The notes under the pieces: model-generated
Told to the model about the DNA's origin: nothing
Database searches by the model: none
The model's input: only the letters and a program-made list of their open reading frames with translations
Assembly: GCF_000190735.1 (NCBI RefSeq)
Contig: NC_015177.1
Span: forward strand, 3,782,001 to 3,846,000
DNA length: 64,000 bases
Reading direction: 5' to 3'
Source: Pseudopedobacter saltans DSM 12145
GTDB taxonomy: Bacteria > Bacteroidota > Bacteroidia > Sphingobacteriales > Sphingobacteriaceae
Program-made: the position numbers and the translations under genes
Shown: in pieces, positions 55,516 to 64,000 of the stretch
Layout: each line of letters opens with the position of its first letter
Position numbering within the stretch: the stretch's first letter is position 1

Positions 55516-56388
55516 TTGAAAGGAATAATACTAGCCGGAGGATCAGGAACCAGGTTGCATCCTCTTACTTTAGCCGTTAGCAAACAAATGATGCCGGTTT
55601 ACGATAAACCGATGATCTATTACCCCTTATCAACACTGATGCTGGCTGGTATAAGGGAAATACTTATTATTTCTACACCACATGATTTACCAGGTTTTCA
55701 AAAATTATTAGGAGAGGGTGAACACTTAGGATGTAAATTCACCTACGCTGTACAACCTTCGCCAGATGGTTTGGCTCAGGCGTTTATTATAGGCGAAGAA
55801 TTTATTGGGAAAGATAAAGTTGCGCTTATCCTTGGAGATAATATTTTCTACGGTGACGGTATGGCAAAATTACTGCAATCCAATACTGATATTGAAGGTG
55901 GTGTGGTATATGCCTATCCTGTACATGATCCTGAAAGATACGGCGTAGTGGAGTTTGATGAAGATAAGAATGTTGTTTCAATAGAGGAAAAGCCTCAAAA
56001 TCCAAAGTCGAATTATGCAGTTCCTGGATTGTATTTTTATGATAATGATGTTGTTGAGATAGCGAAAAATATTAAGCCTTCTCCGCGTGGTGAACTGGAA
56101 ATCACAGATGTGAATAAAGTATATTTGGAGAAAGGAAGATTAAAAGTCGGTGTATTAAGCAGGGGGACAGCCTGGCTAGATACCGGAACTTTTGATTCCC
56201 TAATGCAGGCCGGACAATTCGTTCAGGTTATAGAAGAAAGACAATCTTTAAAAATTGGATGTATAGAAGAGATTGCTTTCCGGATGAAATATATTGATGT
56301 GCAGCAGTTAAGAAAAATTGCCGAGCCACTGGTAAAAAGTGGTTATGGTAAGTACTTACTGGATATCGCAGATAAGAGGATATTGTAG
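55516..56388 (+). CDS. rfbA: Glucose-1-phosphate thymidylyltransferase
   Basis: 290 aa. The start is TTG at 55516, fixed by the invariant opening [18 protein letters not shown], with the nucleotide-binding GGSGTRL. Further motifs: [45 protein letters not shown] and [16 protein letters not shown]. It makes dTDP-glucose, the entry to rhamnose and amino-deoxy sugars. rfbB, C and D are not in this window. Confidence 0.96.
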   Translation: MKGIILAGGSGTRLHPLTLAVSKQMMPVYDKPMIYYPLSTLMLAGIREILIISTPHDLPGFQKLLGEGEHLGCKFTYAVQPSPDGLAQAFIIGEEFIGKDKVALILGDNIFYGDGMAKLLQSNTDIEGGVVYAYPVHDPERYGVVEFDEDKNVVSIEEKPQNPKSNYAVPGLYFYDNDVVEIAKNIKPSPRGELEITDVNKVYLEKGRLKVGVLSRGTAWLDTGTFDSLMQAGQFVQVIEERQSLKIGCIEEIAFRMKYIDVQQLRKIAEPLVKSGYGKYLLDIADKRIL

Positions 56389-56752
56389 AAGTTGGAATAA
56401 TGGAATGATGGGGTGTTGGAATAGTTTTAAAAAATGGAAAGGAAGAACATTAATAGGGGGTACAAACAACTACGTGTCTGGAATGATGCGGTTGATTTAT
56501 ATGTCCTTTCCTGCAAATTGTTTCTCAACTTTCCTTTTGAATCAATTAGACTCACTTCATTATAAAACAGAAAATGTGTTGATTCAACTGATAAAATCGT
56601 TACAACAAAAAATGAAAGAAGGCAGTTGGAATGATAACTTTATAAAAGAAAGATAAATAAAATGCAAAAGAAAAAGGTGATGTGAAAATATTTGTTGGGA
56701 CGGCAATAAAAGCCCAAATTATCCAACATTCCATACTCCATCAACACCTAAA
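56387..56752 (+). mobile_element. Decayed S23 unit framed by complementary word repeats
   Basis: Left: TGGAATG-rich words (56391-56424, including TGGAATG at 56401 and GGTGTTG at 56412). Right: complementary words (CATTCCA at 56727, CAACACC at 56742). The best inverted alignment is 12 of 15 bases (56396-56410 with the complement of 56722-56736). The space between holds an S23 gene remnant. It fills the rfbA-gmd gap. Each S23 locus in the window has its own word set. Confidence 0.45.
56434..56656 (+). pseudogene. Frameshifted S23 four-helix-bundle gene remnant
   Basis: Frame from ATG 56434 to TAA 56565 reads 43 aa beginning MERKNINR, then GYKQLRVWNDAVDLYVLSCK and LFLNFPFESIRLTSL. This is the canonical N-terminus of the S23 family. 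The following part continues in another frame (LHYKTENVLIQLIKSLQQKM to the stop at 56656). The central NIAEG-type segment is missing, so a deletion and frameshift have inactivated it. It is the third S23 locus in the window. Confidence 0.7.
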
Positions 56753-56765
56753 GCGACATAAAGAA

Positions 56766-57902
56766 ATGAAAGTAGCGTTAATAACAGGTATTACAGGACA
56801 AGACGGAGCATATCTTGCCGAATTTTTGTTAAAAAAAGGATACGAAGTTCACGGTCTGAAAAGAAGATCTTCGCTGTTCAATACAGATAGGATAGATCAT
56901 CTTTACCAGGATCCGCATGAAGAAGGTGTGAAATTGAAATTGCATTTCGGAGATTTAACAGATTCAACCAATCTTATCCGTTTAATTCAGGAAATCCAAC
57001 CGGATGAAATCTATAATCTGGCAGCGATGAGCCATGTGAAGGTGAGTTTTGATACTCCTGAATATACCGCCAACGCTGACGGAATAGGGACTTTGAGAAT
57101 CCTGGAAGCAGTGAGACTTTTAGGCCTGACAAAGAAAACCAGAGTTTATCAGGCTTCTACCTCTGAATTATATGGTTTAGTTCAGGCTGTACCGCAATCT
57201 GAGACAACTCCTTTTTACCCGCGTTCTCCATACGCAGTAGCGAAAATGTATGCCTACTGGATTACTGTAAATTACCGCGAAGCTTATGACATGTATGCTT
57301 GTAACGGTATTTTATTTAATCATGAAAGCCCAATCAGAGGGGAAACTTTTGTGACCAGAAAAATTACCAGAGCTGCGGCTAAAATAGCTTTAGGGCTTCA
57401 AAATTGTTTATATCTGGGAAATCTGTCTGCTCAGCGCGACTGGGGACATGCCAAAGATTATGTAGAAGCCATGTGGTTAATTCTTCAACAAGAAAAACCG
57501 GAAGATTTCGTAATTGCTACCGGCATCACAACAACGGTGAGAGATTTCGTAAGAATGACCTTTGCAGAATTGGGTATTGAAGTGGAATTTAGCGGAAAAG
57601 ATGAACACGAAAAAGGTGTTATTATCGATATTGATACTGAAAAAGTAGCGGAATTAGGCCTTGATCTGGATTCACTAAAAATAGGTCAGACCATTGTGAA
57701 AGTCGATCCTAAATATTTCAGACCAACGGAAGTGGAATTGTTATTGGGAGATCCTACAAAAGCAAAAACGAAGTTGGGATGGGAATTAAAATACGATTTA
57801 CCTGCTTTGGTTAAAGATATGGTTCATTCTGACTTACATTTGATGAAAAAGGACCAGTATTTGAAAAAAGGTGGTTATCAGACCATGAATTATTTTGAGT
57901 AG
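56766..57902 (+). CDS. gmd: GDP-mannose 4,6-dehydratase
   Basis: 378 aa from ATG at 56766, where the conserved [20 protein letters not shown] begins; upstream codons belong to the decayed repeat unit. SDR motifs: [10 protein letters not shown] in [19 protein letters not shown] (Tyr and Lys of the active site) and [16 protein letters not shown]. It makes GDP-4-keto-6-deoxymannose, precursor of GDP-fucose, colitose or perosamine-type sugars. The partner reductase (fcl) is not in view. Confidence 0.96.
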   Translation: MKVALITGITGQDGAYLAEFLLKKGYEVHGLKRRSSLFNTDRIDHLYQDPHEEGVKLKLHFGDLTDSTNLIRLIQEIQPDEIYNLAAMSHVKVSFDTPEYTANADGIGTLRILEAVRLLGLTKKTRVYQASTSELYGLVQAVPQSETTPFYPRSPYAVAKMYAYWITVNYREAYDMYACNGILFNHESPIRGETFVTRKITRAAAKIALGLQNCLYLGNLSAQRDWGHAKDYVEAMWLILQQEKPEDFVIATGITTTVRDFVRMTFAELGIEVEFSGKDEHEKGVIIDIDTEKVAELGLDLDSLKIGQTIVKVDPKYFRPTEVELLLGDPTKAKTKLGWELKYDLPALVKDMVHSDLHLMKKDQYLKKGGYQTMNYFE

Positions 57903-58007
57903 GAGTGGTGAACTATACTCTGGGTGGAGTTGAAAAATGTCTGTGTTGGAAAGAGAGCGGAGGCGAGCTGTTTTTATATTGTAAATAAACAAATATAGGT
58001 GGTGTTA

Positions 58008-58079
58008 AGAGATTGCCACGTCGTACCTCCTCGCCAAGACAAAAATGGGGTGTCATTACGAGGAATCGAAGCAATCTCA
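58008..58079. repeat. REP-like palindrome before the export gene
   Basis: Imperfect inverted repeat: AGAGATTGCC...CCTC...AAGACA with TGTCATTACGAGG...GAAGCAATCTC, spacer about 10 bases. Same family as 27265-27342. Confidence 0.8.
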
Positions 58080-58132
58080 TTATCAGAAAACTGTACAGTA
58101 CGAAGATTGTCAAAAGATAATATAATAGATTA

Positions 58133-60652
58133 ATGAATATTCAAAAAGTTGTTTTATTACTAAATGTGTTTATAGCGTTGCAGATTGTAGTTCCGGCAAA
58201 AGCACAGAATATCAACCAACAAAATTTCAGTAATATTCGTGTAGACGAATTAAGTGACGATCAGATTCGCCAGTTTGTAAAGCAAGTTGAATCTTCTGGA
58301 ATGTCAGAAGCACAGCTCGAACAGGTTGCTACGGCAAGAGGGATGTCTTCTTCTGAAATACAAAAGCTGAGACAGCGCGTAGAGAAGATTAAGACACAGG
58401 GAGGTGGAGCAGCATCTGGCACAGCTGGAAAAAAAGAGGCTACCCTAAAAAGTAAAGACGGTAGCAGAAGCCGTTCTTTCGAAGGTGAGGTAGATTCATT
58501 AAGTAAATCCGATAGTAAAAAATCGGAATCCGAAGCGGAAATTGCTTTGGCTTCTTTAAGATCTAAAATCTTTGGCAAAGACCTTTTTGCCAATTCATCT
58601 ACCACATTTGAACCAAATTTAAGATTAGCAACTCCCCTGAATTACGTTATTGGTACCGGAGACCAGATCCTGATTGATATATATGGCTATTCGGAAGTCA
58701 GCTATCAGCTGGAGGTCAGTCCCGAAGGTAATATCAATATCCCTTATGCTGGGATTGTTCCAGTTTCCGGCTTAACTGTAGAGGCAGCAACATCAAGAAT
58801 TAAAGCGAAGCTATCACCTATTTATACCGGCTTGAAATCCGGAAATACGAAATTAAGCGTGGCCATAGGCGATATCCGCAGTATCAAAGTTATTTTAACA
58901 GGAGAAGTAACAAAACCAGGAACCTATACACTTCCTTCTTTGGCGACGGTATTCAATGCCTTGTATTCTTCTGGCGGGCCCACAGAAAATGGTTCATTCA
59001 GGGCTATCGAAATTATCAGAAATGGCAAGAAAATAGCTACACTGGATGTTTATGACTTCCTGTTGAAAGGAGATTTAAAAAATAATATCCGGCTTCAAGA
59101 TCAGGATATTGTCAGAATACCTACCTATATTAACCGGGTAGAAATAGTTGGTGAAGTTAAACGACCAGCTATTTTCGAAATGAAATCAGGTGAAAATTTG
59201 CAGGATCTGTTAAATTTTGCAGGAGGGTTTACAGAAAGAGCTTATCAGGCCAGGATAAAAGTCTTGAAAAACACATCAACTGAAAGAAAAATTTCTGATG
59301 TTGTTGCTGATGCTTTTTCTACTTATAAACCGCAATCCGGGGATAAATTTTTTGTAACGGAAATTTTGGACAGATTTGAAAATCGGGTTTCTGTAGAGGG
59401 AGCCGTTTTTAGGCCAGGCCAGTATGAATTAACTCCCGGACTAACGGTTAAGCAGCTATTGCAAAATGCGGAGGGACTGAAGGAAGACGCCTTTAAAACA
59501 AGAGCGTATATTACCAGACTGACTCCTAAAAATGATACAGAGATCTTGTCGGTGAATCTGGATAGAATATTAAACGGAGCTGATCCCGATGTGACTTTAA
59601 AAAGAGAGGATGTTCTTTATGTATCTTCAATATTTGATTTAAGAGAACAATATAACCTGACTATCGAAGGAGAAGTGCGGAATCCGGGTACCTTTGATTA
59701 TGCAAAAAATACCAGTCTGGAGGATTTAATCATCCAGGCGGGAGGTTTTAAGGAATCGGCTACACCGAAAAGAATTGAGATATCACGGAGAGTGATTAAT
59801 CAGGACAGTGTTGCTGCTTCAGCGACTGCGAAAACAGCTGATGTATTTCAGATCGATGTAAACAGAGATTTAAGTAGTGTAGCTTCTAAATTTATATTAA
59901 AACCATATGATATTGTTGTGGTAAGAAGTGCTCCCGGTTACGAAGTTCAAAAAATGGTTAGGGTGGAAGGCGAAGTGCTCTATCCGGGTACTTACAGTAT
60001 CACAAGAAAGGATGAGCGTATTTCTGATCTGATAAGAAGAGCAGGTGGCCTGACTCAGTTGGCTTATCCTAAAGGGGCATCATTGAAAAGAGAGGGTATT
60101 ATTCAAAATCAACTGGATAAAGAAAAGGAAGAAATTAAGGTTGAGCAATTTAAAAAGTCACAGAAAGATGCTAAGGATACCCTGAACATGGAGCTGAATA
60201 ATAAGGTTCTTAGAAATAGTTTTGTGGGAATAGATTTAGAGTCTATATTGGATAAACCAGGAAAACGTACCGATTTATTTTTGGAAGAAGGGGATATCAT
60301 CTCGATACCAAAAGAACTCCAGACCGTTAAGGTGAGCGGCGAAGTGCTTTCTCCAAATACCGTATTATATAAGAAATCAAAAAACTTTAAACAATATATC
60401 AATCAGGCGGGAGGATTCTCTCAGAAGGCTTTACGTTCCAGGTCTTATATTATGTATGCGAATGGATCAGTAAGGAGTACCAAGAAATTTTTATTTTTTA
60501 ACAATTATCCGGTAGTAACTACAGGTTCGGAGATTTTTGTGCCTAAAGAAGAAGAGAAGAGAAAAATGACTGCAGGGGAAACTGCAGCTTTAATTTCAGG
60601 AATGGCCTCTGTTGGAGCAATTCTTCTGGGGGTTATGAATCTGATAAAGTAG
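58133..60652 (+). CDS. Wza-type polysaccharide export protein with multiple SLBB domains
   Basis: 839 aa. Signal peptide (VVLLLNVFIALQIVVPAKA), a long charged linker, a polysaccharide-export domain (about 165-245, YVIGTGDQILIDIYGYSE) and six SLBB-type repeats recognisable by VxxxGEVxxPGTY variants (GEVTKPGTY, GEVKRPAIF, GAVFRPGQY, GEVRNPGTF, GEVLYPGTY, GEVLSPNTV). It ends in a hydrophobic helix (AALISGMASVGAILLGVMNL). Such proteins form the outer-membrane channel for capsule or exopolysaccharide. More SLBB repeats than in Wza, as usual in Bacteroidota. Confidence 0.93.
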   Translation: MNIQKVVLLLNVFIALQIVVPAKAQNINQQNFSNIRVDELSDDQIRQFVKQVESSGMSEAQLEQVATARGMSSSEIQKLRQRVEKIKTQGGGAASGTAGKKEATLKSKDGSRSRSFEGEVDSLSKSDSKKSESEAEIALASLRSKIFGKDLFANSSTTFEPNLRLATPLNYVIGTGDQILIDIYGYSEVSYQLEVSPEGNINIPYAGIVPVSGLTVEAATSRIKAKLSPIYTGLKSGNTKLSVAIGDIRSIKVILTGEVTKPGTYTLPSLATVFNALYSSGGPTENGSFRAIEIIRNGKKIATLDVYDFLLKGDLKNNIRLQDQDIVRIPTYINRVEIVGEVKRPAIFEMKSGENLQDLLNFAGGFTERAYQARIKVLKNTSTERKISDVVADAFSTYKPQSGDKFFVTEILDRFENRVSVEGAVFRPGQYELTPGLTVKQLLQNAEGLKEDAFKTRAYITRLTPKNDTEILSVNLDRILNGADPDVTLKREDVLYVSSIFDLREQYNLTIEGEVRNPGTFDYAKNTSLEDLIIQAGGFKESATPKRIEISRRVINQDSVAASATAKTADVFQIDVNRDLSSVASKFILKPYDIVVVRSAPGYEVQKMVRVEGEVLYPGTYSITRKDERISDLIRRAGGLTQLAYPKGASLKREGIIQNQLDKEKEEIKVEQFKKSQKDAKDTLNMELNNKVLRNSFVGIDLESILDKPGKRTDLFLEEGDIISIPKELQTVKVSGEVLSPNTVLYKKSKNFKQYINQAGGFSQKALRSRSYIMYANGSVRSTKKFLFFNNYPVVTTGSEIFVPKEEEKRKMTAGETAALISGMASVGAILLGVMNLIK

Positions 60653-61210
60653 GTTTTTTTGAGATTGCTTCGTTCCTCGCAATGACAAAAATCGGGGGGT
60701 ATTGCGATGAGCGAAGGGATAGTTTGTGTGTAAGAGCGAAGTGGCAATCTCCATTGTCAATTATCAATTGTTTGTAGTCTTTCGTTCGCCGAGTAACGAA
60801 TAACAAGAAGGGACCAACGACTAAGGGGATCGCGTCAGGCTGGTTAGGATAATAGGATTTTTGGACTAGTGGTCACATTGAGGTTCTCGAAATGTAGTGC
60901 GTTAGAGAATAGGGGCTATTTAAAGATTTTATTAGTAACCTGAGTCCGATTATAAAAAGGCTATGAGAGTTTGTCAAAAGAGATTGCTTCGTTCCTCGCA
61001 ATGACAAAAATCGGAGGTCATTGCGATGAGCGAAGTGATAGTTGGTGTGTAAGAGCGAAGTGGCAATCTCCACTGTCAATTATCAATTGTTTGTAGTCTT
61101 TCGTTCGCCGAGTAACGAATAACAAGAAACGCCAACGACTAACAGGATTCTGTCAGGCTGGTTAGGATAATAGGATTTTCGAAACAGCTTTAAAATTTAA
61201 TCATATAAAG
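60653..61210. repeat. Duplicated repeat region between export gene and UDP-sugar dehydrogenase
   Basis: No gene. A block of about 200 bases at 60661-60859 is repeated at 60980-61178 (offset 318-319). Each copy holds a single REP arm (GATTGCTTCGTTCCTCGCAA), a second conserved unit starting ATTGCGATGAGCGAAG and ending GAGCGAAGTGGCAATCT, the words CTTTCGTTCGCC / AACGAATAAC, and GGCTGGTTAGGATAATAGGA. About 120 bases of unrelated sequence lie between the copies. Confidence 0.85.
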
Positions 61211-62509
61211 ATGTTAGACCATCAAACAGATAAAAGAATAGCAGTACTGGGTTTAGGTTATGTTGGCTTACCTTTGGCTTGCCTTTTTGCTACTAAATAT
61301 CCTGTAGTGGGGTTTGATATTGATGAAGAGCGTATCGCTGCACTCCGAGGAGGGTATGACCGAACGGGAGAAGTTGAGAAAAAGCGTTTACTGGACCTTA
61401 CCTTAAGTGAAACACCGTTCTTTTCTGAACATGAAGGTATCTATTTCTCTGCAGATATAGAGTCTATCAGGAGTGCGAATGTTTATATCATAACTGTACC
61501 AACCCCTGTTGATAAAAATAATCATCCGGATATGAGACTACTTTTCAAAGCCTCTGAAATAGTAGGAAAGGTGATCTCGAATGGGGATGTTGTAATTTAT
61601 GAGTCGACAGTTTATCCTGGAGCCACAGAAGAAGATTGTGTCCCTATTATAGAGTCTGTTTCCGGTTTAAATTATAATAAAGATTTTTTTGTCGGTTATT
61701 CACCAGAGCGTATTAATCCGGGCGATAGGGAACGAACTGTTGAAAAAATCCGAAAAATTACATCCGGGTCTAATCCCCAAACTGCTTTAACAGTAGACGA
61801 ATTGTACAAATCCGTTATCGTTGCCGGAACTTATTTAGCACCAACTATCAAAGTTGCGGAAGCAGCAAAAGTTATCGAAAATTCACAAAGAGATATTAAC
61901 ATAGCTTTTGTTAACGAACTGGCAATTATGTTCAACCTAATGGGGATAGATACGCAGGAAGTACTGGCTGCTGCCGGTACAAAATGGAATTTTTTACCTT
62001 TTAAACCGGGTCTGGTTGGGGGGCATTGTATAGGTGTTGACCCTTATTACCTTGCACAAAAGGCCCAACAATATGGCTATCATCCTGAAATATTGTTAGC
62101 CGGACGGAGACTAAATGATGCCATGGGAGAGTATGTTGCTTCTCAGATTGTAAAATGCATGGTTAAGAAAGATATTAATATCAAGGGTGCCGAAGTGTTG
62201 ATGCTGGGCTTTACTTTTAAAGAGAATTGCTCTGATGTGAGAAATACCAAGGTTATTGATATTGTCGAAAATCTGATGGACTATGGCCTTGATGTAGTTG
62301 TTTATGACCCCTATGCAGATCACGCTGAAGTGGAAAAACAGTATGGGGTGAAGTGTCAAAGTAGTTTAGATACGAAGAAATACGATGCTTTGGTTTTAGC
62401 AGTAGCCCATCAGGAGTTTGAGACTATCAGATTTGGTGATCTTAAAAAAGACAAATCAATTATTTATGATGTAAAAGGACTTCTTCCCTACGCTGATGGC
62501 AGATTGTAA
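61211..62509 (+). CDS. TviB/WbpO-like UDP-N-acetylhexosamine 6-dehydrogenase
   Basis: 432 aa. UDP-glucose/GDP-mannose dehydrogenase family: [14 protein letters not shown] (NAD binding), [45 protein letters not shown], and catalytic Cys273 in [14 protein letters not shown]. The whole pattern is TviB-like. It oxidises UDP-GlcNAc or UDP-GalNAc to the uronic acid, which fits the WbpE/WbpD-like pair at 53.3-54.9 kb. Confidence 0.94.
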   Translation: MLDHQTDKRIAVLGLGYVGLPLACLFATKYPVVGFDIDEERIAALRGGYDRTGEVEKKRLLDLTLSETPFFSEHEGIYFSADIESIRSANVYIITVPTPVDKNNHPDMRLLFKASEIVGKVISNGDVVIYESTVYPGATEEDCVPIIESVSGLNYNKDFFVGYSPERINPGDRERTVEKIRKITSGSNPQTALTVDELYKSVIVAGTYLAPTIKVAEAAKVIENSQRDINIAFVNELAIMFNLMGIDTQEVLAAAGTKWNFLPFKPGLVGGHCIGVDPYYLAQKAQQYGYHPEILLAGRRLNDAMGEYVASQIVKCMVKKDINIKGAEVLMLGFTFKENCSDVRNTKVIDIVENLMDYGLDVVVYDPYADHAEVEKQYGVKCQSSLDTKKYDALVLAVAHQEFETIRFGDLKKDKSIIYDVKGLLPYADGRL

Positions 62510-62580
62510 TTCCTATCGTTCATAGTTGTTCGTCTTTCGTCTTTCGTTTGTCGTTCCTCTCTTTCGAGTAGCACACAACC

Positions 62581-62992
62581 TTTCGCGTCATTGGGATGAG
62601 CGAAGCGTTAGCTTGTGTACAGGAGCGAAGTGGCAATCTTCATTGTCAATTGTCCACTGACCATCGTCAATTGTTTGCCGTCTGAATCACGGATTATGTT
62701 GATTAAAAGATTTCACGGAAACTGTTGTTTGTCGTCTTTTGGGTAGCGCACAACCTTTCGCGTCATTGGGATGAGCGAAGCATTAGCTTGTGCATCGGAG
62801 CGAAGTGGCAATCTTCATTGTCAATTGTCCACTGACCATCGTCAATTGTTTGCCGTCTGAATCACGGATTATGTTGATTAAAAGATTTCACGGAAACTGT
62901 TGTTTGTCGTCTTTCGGGTAGCACACAACCTTTCCCGTCATTGCGATGAGCGAAGCGTTAGCTTGTGCACAGGAGCGAAGAGGCAATCTCTT
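62581..62992. repeat. 175-bp tandem repeat, two full copies and a partial third
   Basis: Copy starts at 62581, 62756 and 62931, each with TTTC(G/C)CGTCATTG. Each contains the unit ending GGAGCGAAG(T/A)GGCAATCT. The period is 175 bases exactly and the copies are nearly identical, so the amplification is recent. The third copy stops after the first 62 bases. Confidence 0.92.
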
Positions 62993-63320
62993 TCGTTCAT
63001 CGTTTACCGTCTTTCGTCCATCGACCAACGAAAAACGAATATCGAAAGACGATCCCGGTCCCCGGACATTAAAACAAACTATTTCAATCCCCATAAAAAT
63101 TATGTAGTTTTGCCAGCGATTAATTTCGTCGTATGTCGTTCATCGTTTGCCGTCTTTCGTTTATCGACCGACGAATATCGGATATCGAAAAACGACCGAC
63201 GAATATCGATCCGCTAACAACGAAAAACAAACACGATCAACGAAGAACCAAAAAGATTGGAGACATGAAAATAAACGAGTGTAACGATCAACGAATATCG
63301 ATAAGCCAAGCCCTCTTTTC

Positions 63321-63377
63321 TTGTCATTGCGATGAGCGAAGCGTTGGTTTTTGTAGAGGAGCGAAGTGGCAGTCTCT
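63321..63377. repeat. REP-type unit
   Basis: TTGTCATTGCGATGAGCGAA to GGAGCGAAGTGGCAGTCTCT, the same unit as at 60701, 61017, 62587, 62762 and 62937. Confidence 0.85.
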
Positions 63378-63468
63378 TATAATAGAAATTGAGAGATAGG
63401 ACGTGAAACGAGAGGATAAGTAAGTGATGACCAACGATCAACGATAATTAAATAACGAGCATCGATCA

Positions 63469-64000
63469 ATGAGCAATAGTCAATCGAATAACGAACAACG
63501 AATAACGAACAACGAAGACGAAATCTCTTTAAAGGAACTCATCCTTAAAATTAAAGAATGGATTTCCTATTTATGGTCTAAGAAATGGACTATCATCATT
63601 GCAGGTATTATAGGCGGTGCTTTGGGACTGGCTTATTCCTTTATTAAAAAGCCAATATATACAGCAACTACAACATTTGTTTTAGAATCGGGCGAAAAAG
63701 GCGGAGGCCTGGGAGCTTATGCAGGTCTGGCTGCAATGGCAGGTATAGACCTGGGCGGCGGCGGAGGCGGTATCTTTCAGGGCGACAATATTCTGGAATT
63801 ATACAAATCCCGCTCTATGGTGGAGAAAGCTCTTCTGGATACAGTAGATATTGGCGGTAAAAAAACATCACTTATAGACCATTATGTTGAGGTTAACAAG
63901 CTAAGGGAGAAATGGAATCAAAAGCCGGAAACTAAAGATGTGGTGTTTAACGCAGAGCCTAATCGCATTAAAGATTCCCTGATGACGGATATTATTTATG
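63469..64000 (+). CDS. Polysaccharide chain-length determinant (Wzz/Wzc-type), 3' end outside the window
   Basis: Open from ATG at 63469 to the window end (177 codons). After a polar N-terminus comes ELILKIKEWISYLWSKKW, then a transmembrane helix TIIIAGIIGGALGLAYSF and the periplasmic start PIYTATTTFVLESG, the usual Wzz layout, with a Gly-rich loop (GIDLGGGGGG). It would control glycan length together with the Wza-type exporter. The first 16 or so residues (SNSQSNNEQRITNNED) are encoded by the word repeat itself, so an internal or later start is conceivable. Confidence 0.85.
   Translation, partial: MSNSQSNNEQRITNNEDEISLKELILKIKEWISYLWSKKWTIIIAGIIGGALGLAYSFIKKPIYTATTTFVLESGEKGGGLGAYAGLAAMAGIDLGGGGGGIFQGDNILELYKSRSMVEKALLDTVDIGGKKTSLIDHYVEVNKLREKWNQKPETKDVVFNAEPNRIKDSLMTDIIY

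Larger units (their letters stand above)
62515..63522. repeat. About 1-kb gene-less region bounded by inverted word arrays
   Basis: Left boundary words GTTCGTCTTTCGTCTTTCGT (62528-62547 region); right boundary words AACGAACAACGAATAACGAA (63484-63510 region), which are complementary in character. Inside are the 175-bp tandem repeats, a further REP-type unit and dense CGAAxxACGA words (62991-63300) with local inverted pairs. No credible gene: short open frames here only translate repeats. The right array runs into the coding sequence starting at 63469. Confidence 0.6.

Noticed and set aside
56682-56765. N-terminal extension of gmd
   Set aside because: The extra residues derive from the decayed S23 unit and its word repeats; the conserved enzyme begins at 56766.
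60505-63441. Short open frames on both strands in the repeat regions, with recurring peptides such as CHCEERSNL and HCDERSV
   Set aside because: These are translations of the REP-like repeats in different frames; they have no start context, overlap real genes or repeats, and recur only because the DNA repeats.

Overview
The window looks like a chromosomal segment of a Bacteroidota species, most likely Sphingobacteriaceae (Pedobacter-like). The signs are a FecR/SusC/SusD locus, families largely restricted to the phylum (DUF4834, DUF6427, DUF2480, DUF5689), TAnnTTTG promoter boxes, low GC, weak ribosome binding sites, frequent TTG starts and many four-helix-bundle (S23) genes. No rRNA, tRNA, CRISPR or prophage was found. 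The species assignment is inference.

Layout. (1) 1-11.4 kb: a nutrient-uptake locus with the 3' part of a FecR anti-sigma factor, a SusC-type TonB receptor with an STN signalling domain, a SusD-like lipoprotein, a DUF5689 lipoprotein, and two tandem Tat-exported calcineurin-like phosphoesterases. (2) 11.6-14.8 kb: a tight four-gene periplasmic redox operon with a Tat Gfo/Idh/MocA oxidoreductase, a gluconate-dehydrogenase subunit-3-like protein, a c-type cytochrome and an exported sugar isomerase-like TIM barrel. (3) 16.1-27.3 kb: a complete arginine biosynthesis cluster (GNAT, argG, argC, argD, N-acylornithine transcarbamylase, argB, proC, argE, argH). It is preceded by a leader with an arginine-rich small ORF and is interrupted by two S23 genes. 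(4) 29.0-35.8 kb: surface-polysaccharide genes (flippase, glycosyltransferases, DegT aminotransferase, NeuD-like acyltransferase). (5) 35.8-53.2 kb: mostly housekeeping: YfhO, DUF4834 and uvrB on the minus strand, then a deacetylase, upp, a YjjG-type phosphatase, an LpxH-like hydrolase, a glycosyltransferase, coaX, an outer-membrane protein, lptC, a PpiD-like chaperone, DUF2480 and DUF3108. (6) 53.3-64 kb: a second polysaccharide block with a WbpE-like aminotransferase, WbpD-like acetyltransferase, rfbA, gmd, a Wza-type export protein, a UDP-sugar dehydrogenase and a truncated chain-length determinant, separated by repeat-rich intergenic DNA.

The most unusual signal is the link between S23 genes and inverted arrays of short 'word' repeats. 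Two intact S23 genes and one decayed copy each sit snugly between complementary word arrays. A gene-less version of the same architecture lies in frame inside argC, and a large gene-less one ends inside the first codons of the chain-length determinant gene. This looks like a family of small mobile or self-spreading elements. A second, separate repeat family (REP-like palindromes) is scattered in intergenic gaps and amplified at 60.6-63.4 kb. The third notable item is the candidate arginine attenuator leader upstream of the arg cluster.
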